Source: JBCBJZ01 sp038522635 (GTDB lineage Bacteria > Pseudomonadota > Alphaproteobacteria > Rhizobiales > Hyphomicrobiaceae). From it: a stretch of 22,522 nucleotides of DNA. The first letter of the stretch is position 1. Every line of letters starts with the position of its first letter. Shown here piece after piece: positions 22,029-22,522 of this stretch. Location: NCBI GenBank assembly GCA_038522635.1, contig JBCBJZ010000050.1:1-22522 (forward strand). The letters run 5' to 3'. The notes below the pieces were generated by a model, which was not told where the DNA came from, ran no database searches, and saw only the letters and a list, made by a program, of their open reading frames with translations. Position numbers and translations under genes: made by a program.

Positions 22029-22522
22029 ATGACCGAAGGAACCGCCGAGGCCCCCCTCCTCAACGTGCGTGTCGATAAGCACATCGCGCACCTGGAATTC
22101 AATCGACCGCGTCAGCTCAACGCCTTCAACAACGCGTTGATGGAGGAGACGATCGCGACGGTGGCGCGGTTGGCGCAGGATGAGGACGTGCGCGTGCTCA
22201 TCGTCTCGGGCGCGGGGCGTGCCTTCTCGGCGGGCTTCGACCTCAAGGCGTCCGCGGAACGCGCGTTGCCGGACCATGCCGCTTGGCGGCGCCAGCTTGA
22301 ACTTCAGTTCGATTTCATCATGGCGTTCTGGAACGCGCCCATGCCGACGATCGCTTGCGTCCACGGATACTGCCTCGCGGGCGCGCTGGAAGTGTCGCTT
22401 GCGTGCGATCTGACCGTGGCGGCGCAGGGCACATACTTCGGTGAACCCGAGGTGCGGTTCGGGTCGGGCGCGGTGGCGATGCTGTTCCCGTGGGTGACGG
22501 GCCCCAAGCAGGCGAAGGAGTT
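22029..22522 (+). CDS. Enoyl-CoA hydratase/crotonase-family protein (partial, 3' end outside window)
   Basis: The frame is open from ATG 22029 to the right edge (164 complete codons). The protein reads as a crotonase: LEFNRPRQLNAFN at the N-terminus, the first oxyanion-hole loop GRAFSAGFDLKA, and HGYCLAGALEVSLACD. The latter holds the Glu equivalent to rat Glu144. FGEPEVRFGSG retains the Glu164 equivalent, unlike the crotonase at 17620-18432. The second loop has AGALE in place of the common GGGxE, a modest change. GAGG lies about ten bases before the ATG. It follows a strong terminator, so it must have its own promoter in 21930-22028. Substrate unknown; the C-terminal third is missing. Confidence 0.9.
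   Translation, partial: MTEGTAEAPLLNVRVDKHIAHLEFNRPRQLNAFNNALMEETIATVARLAQDEDVRVLIVSGAGRAFSAGFDLKASAERALPDHAAWRRQLELQFDFIMAFWNAPMPTIACVHGYCLAGALEVSLACDLTVAAQGTYFGEPEVRFGSGAVAMLFPWVTGPKQAKE

Noticed and set aside
1..22522. CRISPR array, tRNA or rRNA genes, insertion sequence or prophage
   Set aside because: No regularly spaced direct repeats with unique spacers, no cloverleaf-like stretches and no transposase, integrase or phage proteins were found. The dispersed palindromes are too irregularly spaced for CRISPR.

Overview
The window is GC-rich, densely coding chromosomal DNA from an alphaproteobacterium. Hyphomicrobiales (Rhizobiales) is the likeliest order. This is inferred from the gene families: an alphaproteobacterial-type glutamate racemase, DUF2244 divergent from nth, DUF4864, Omp31-like outer-membrane barrels, and malate synthase G. 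It also fits the abundance of short palindromic intergenic repeats. I see no phage, transposase, tRNA, rRNA or CRISPR array. Twenty protein genes are supported; the last one runs off the right edge.

Layout. Positions 1-5000: mepA (murein endopeptidase), a TIGR01777-type SDR epimerase, a small lipoprotein (minus), a secreted DUF3500 protein (minus) and a NIPSNAP-family protein. Positions 5300-9250: a small exported protein (minus), murI (glutamate racemase) and glcB (malate synthase G, minus). Positions 9590-14000: a secreted HExxH-type putative metallopeptidase (minus), DUF2244 (minus) divergent from nth (endonuclease III), and a polyprenyl-phosphate sugar transferase. Positions 14070-17600: a zinc alcohol dehydrogenase, selO (protein AMPylase) and a DUF4864 secreted protein. 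Positions 17620-22522: a probable gcdH-crotonase operon (minus), two tandem outer-membrane beta-barrel paralogues closed by a strong terminator, and the 5' part of another crotonase.

Functional links are loose. mepA and murI both act on peptidoglycan, and the sugar transferase and two OMPs serve the envelope. glcB handles glyoxylate/acetyl-CoA, while gcdH and two crotonases point to acyl-CoA catabolism (glutaryl-CoA to crotonyl-CoA). Most genes look like single transcription units; the gcdH-crotonase pair is the clearest operon.

The most unusual content is non-coding. At least two families of dispersed, hairpin-forming repeats sit between the genes. Family 1 is about 104 bp, has TAGAGTTC/GAACTCTA-like termini and encloses two hairpins; there are two full copies and several partial ones. 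Family 2 is about 140-150 bp with two successive inverted repeats; there are two full copies and several fragments. Several copies begin exactly at, or contribute, the TAG stop codon of the adjacent gene. No mobilising enzyme is visible in the window. A separate nested set of perfect inverted repeats lies at 10288-10393.
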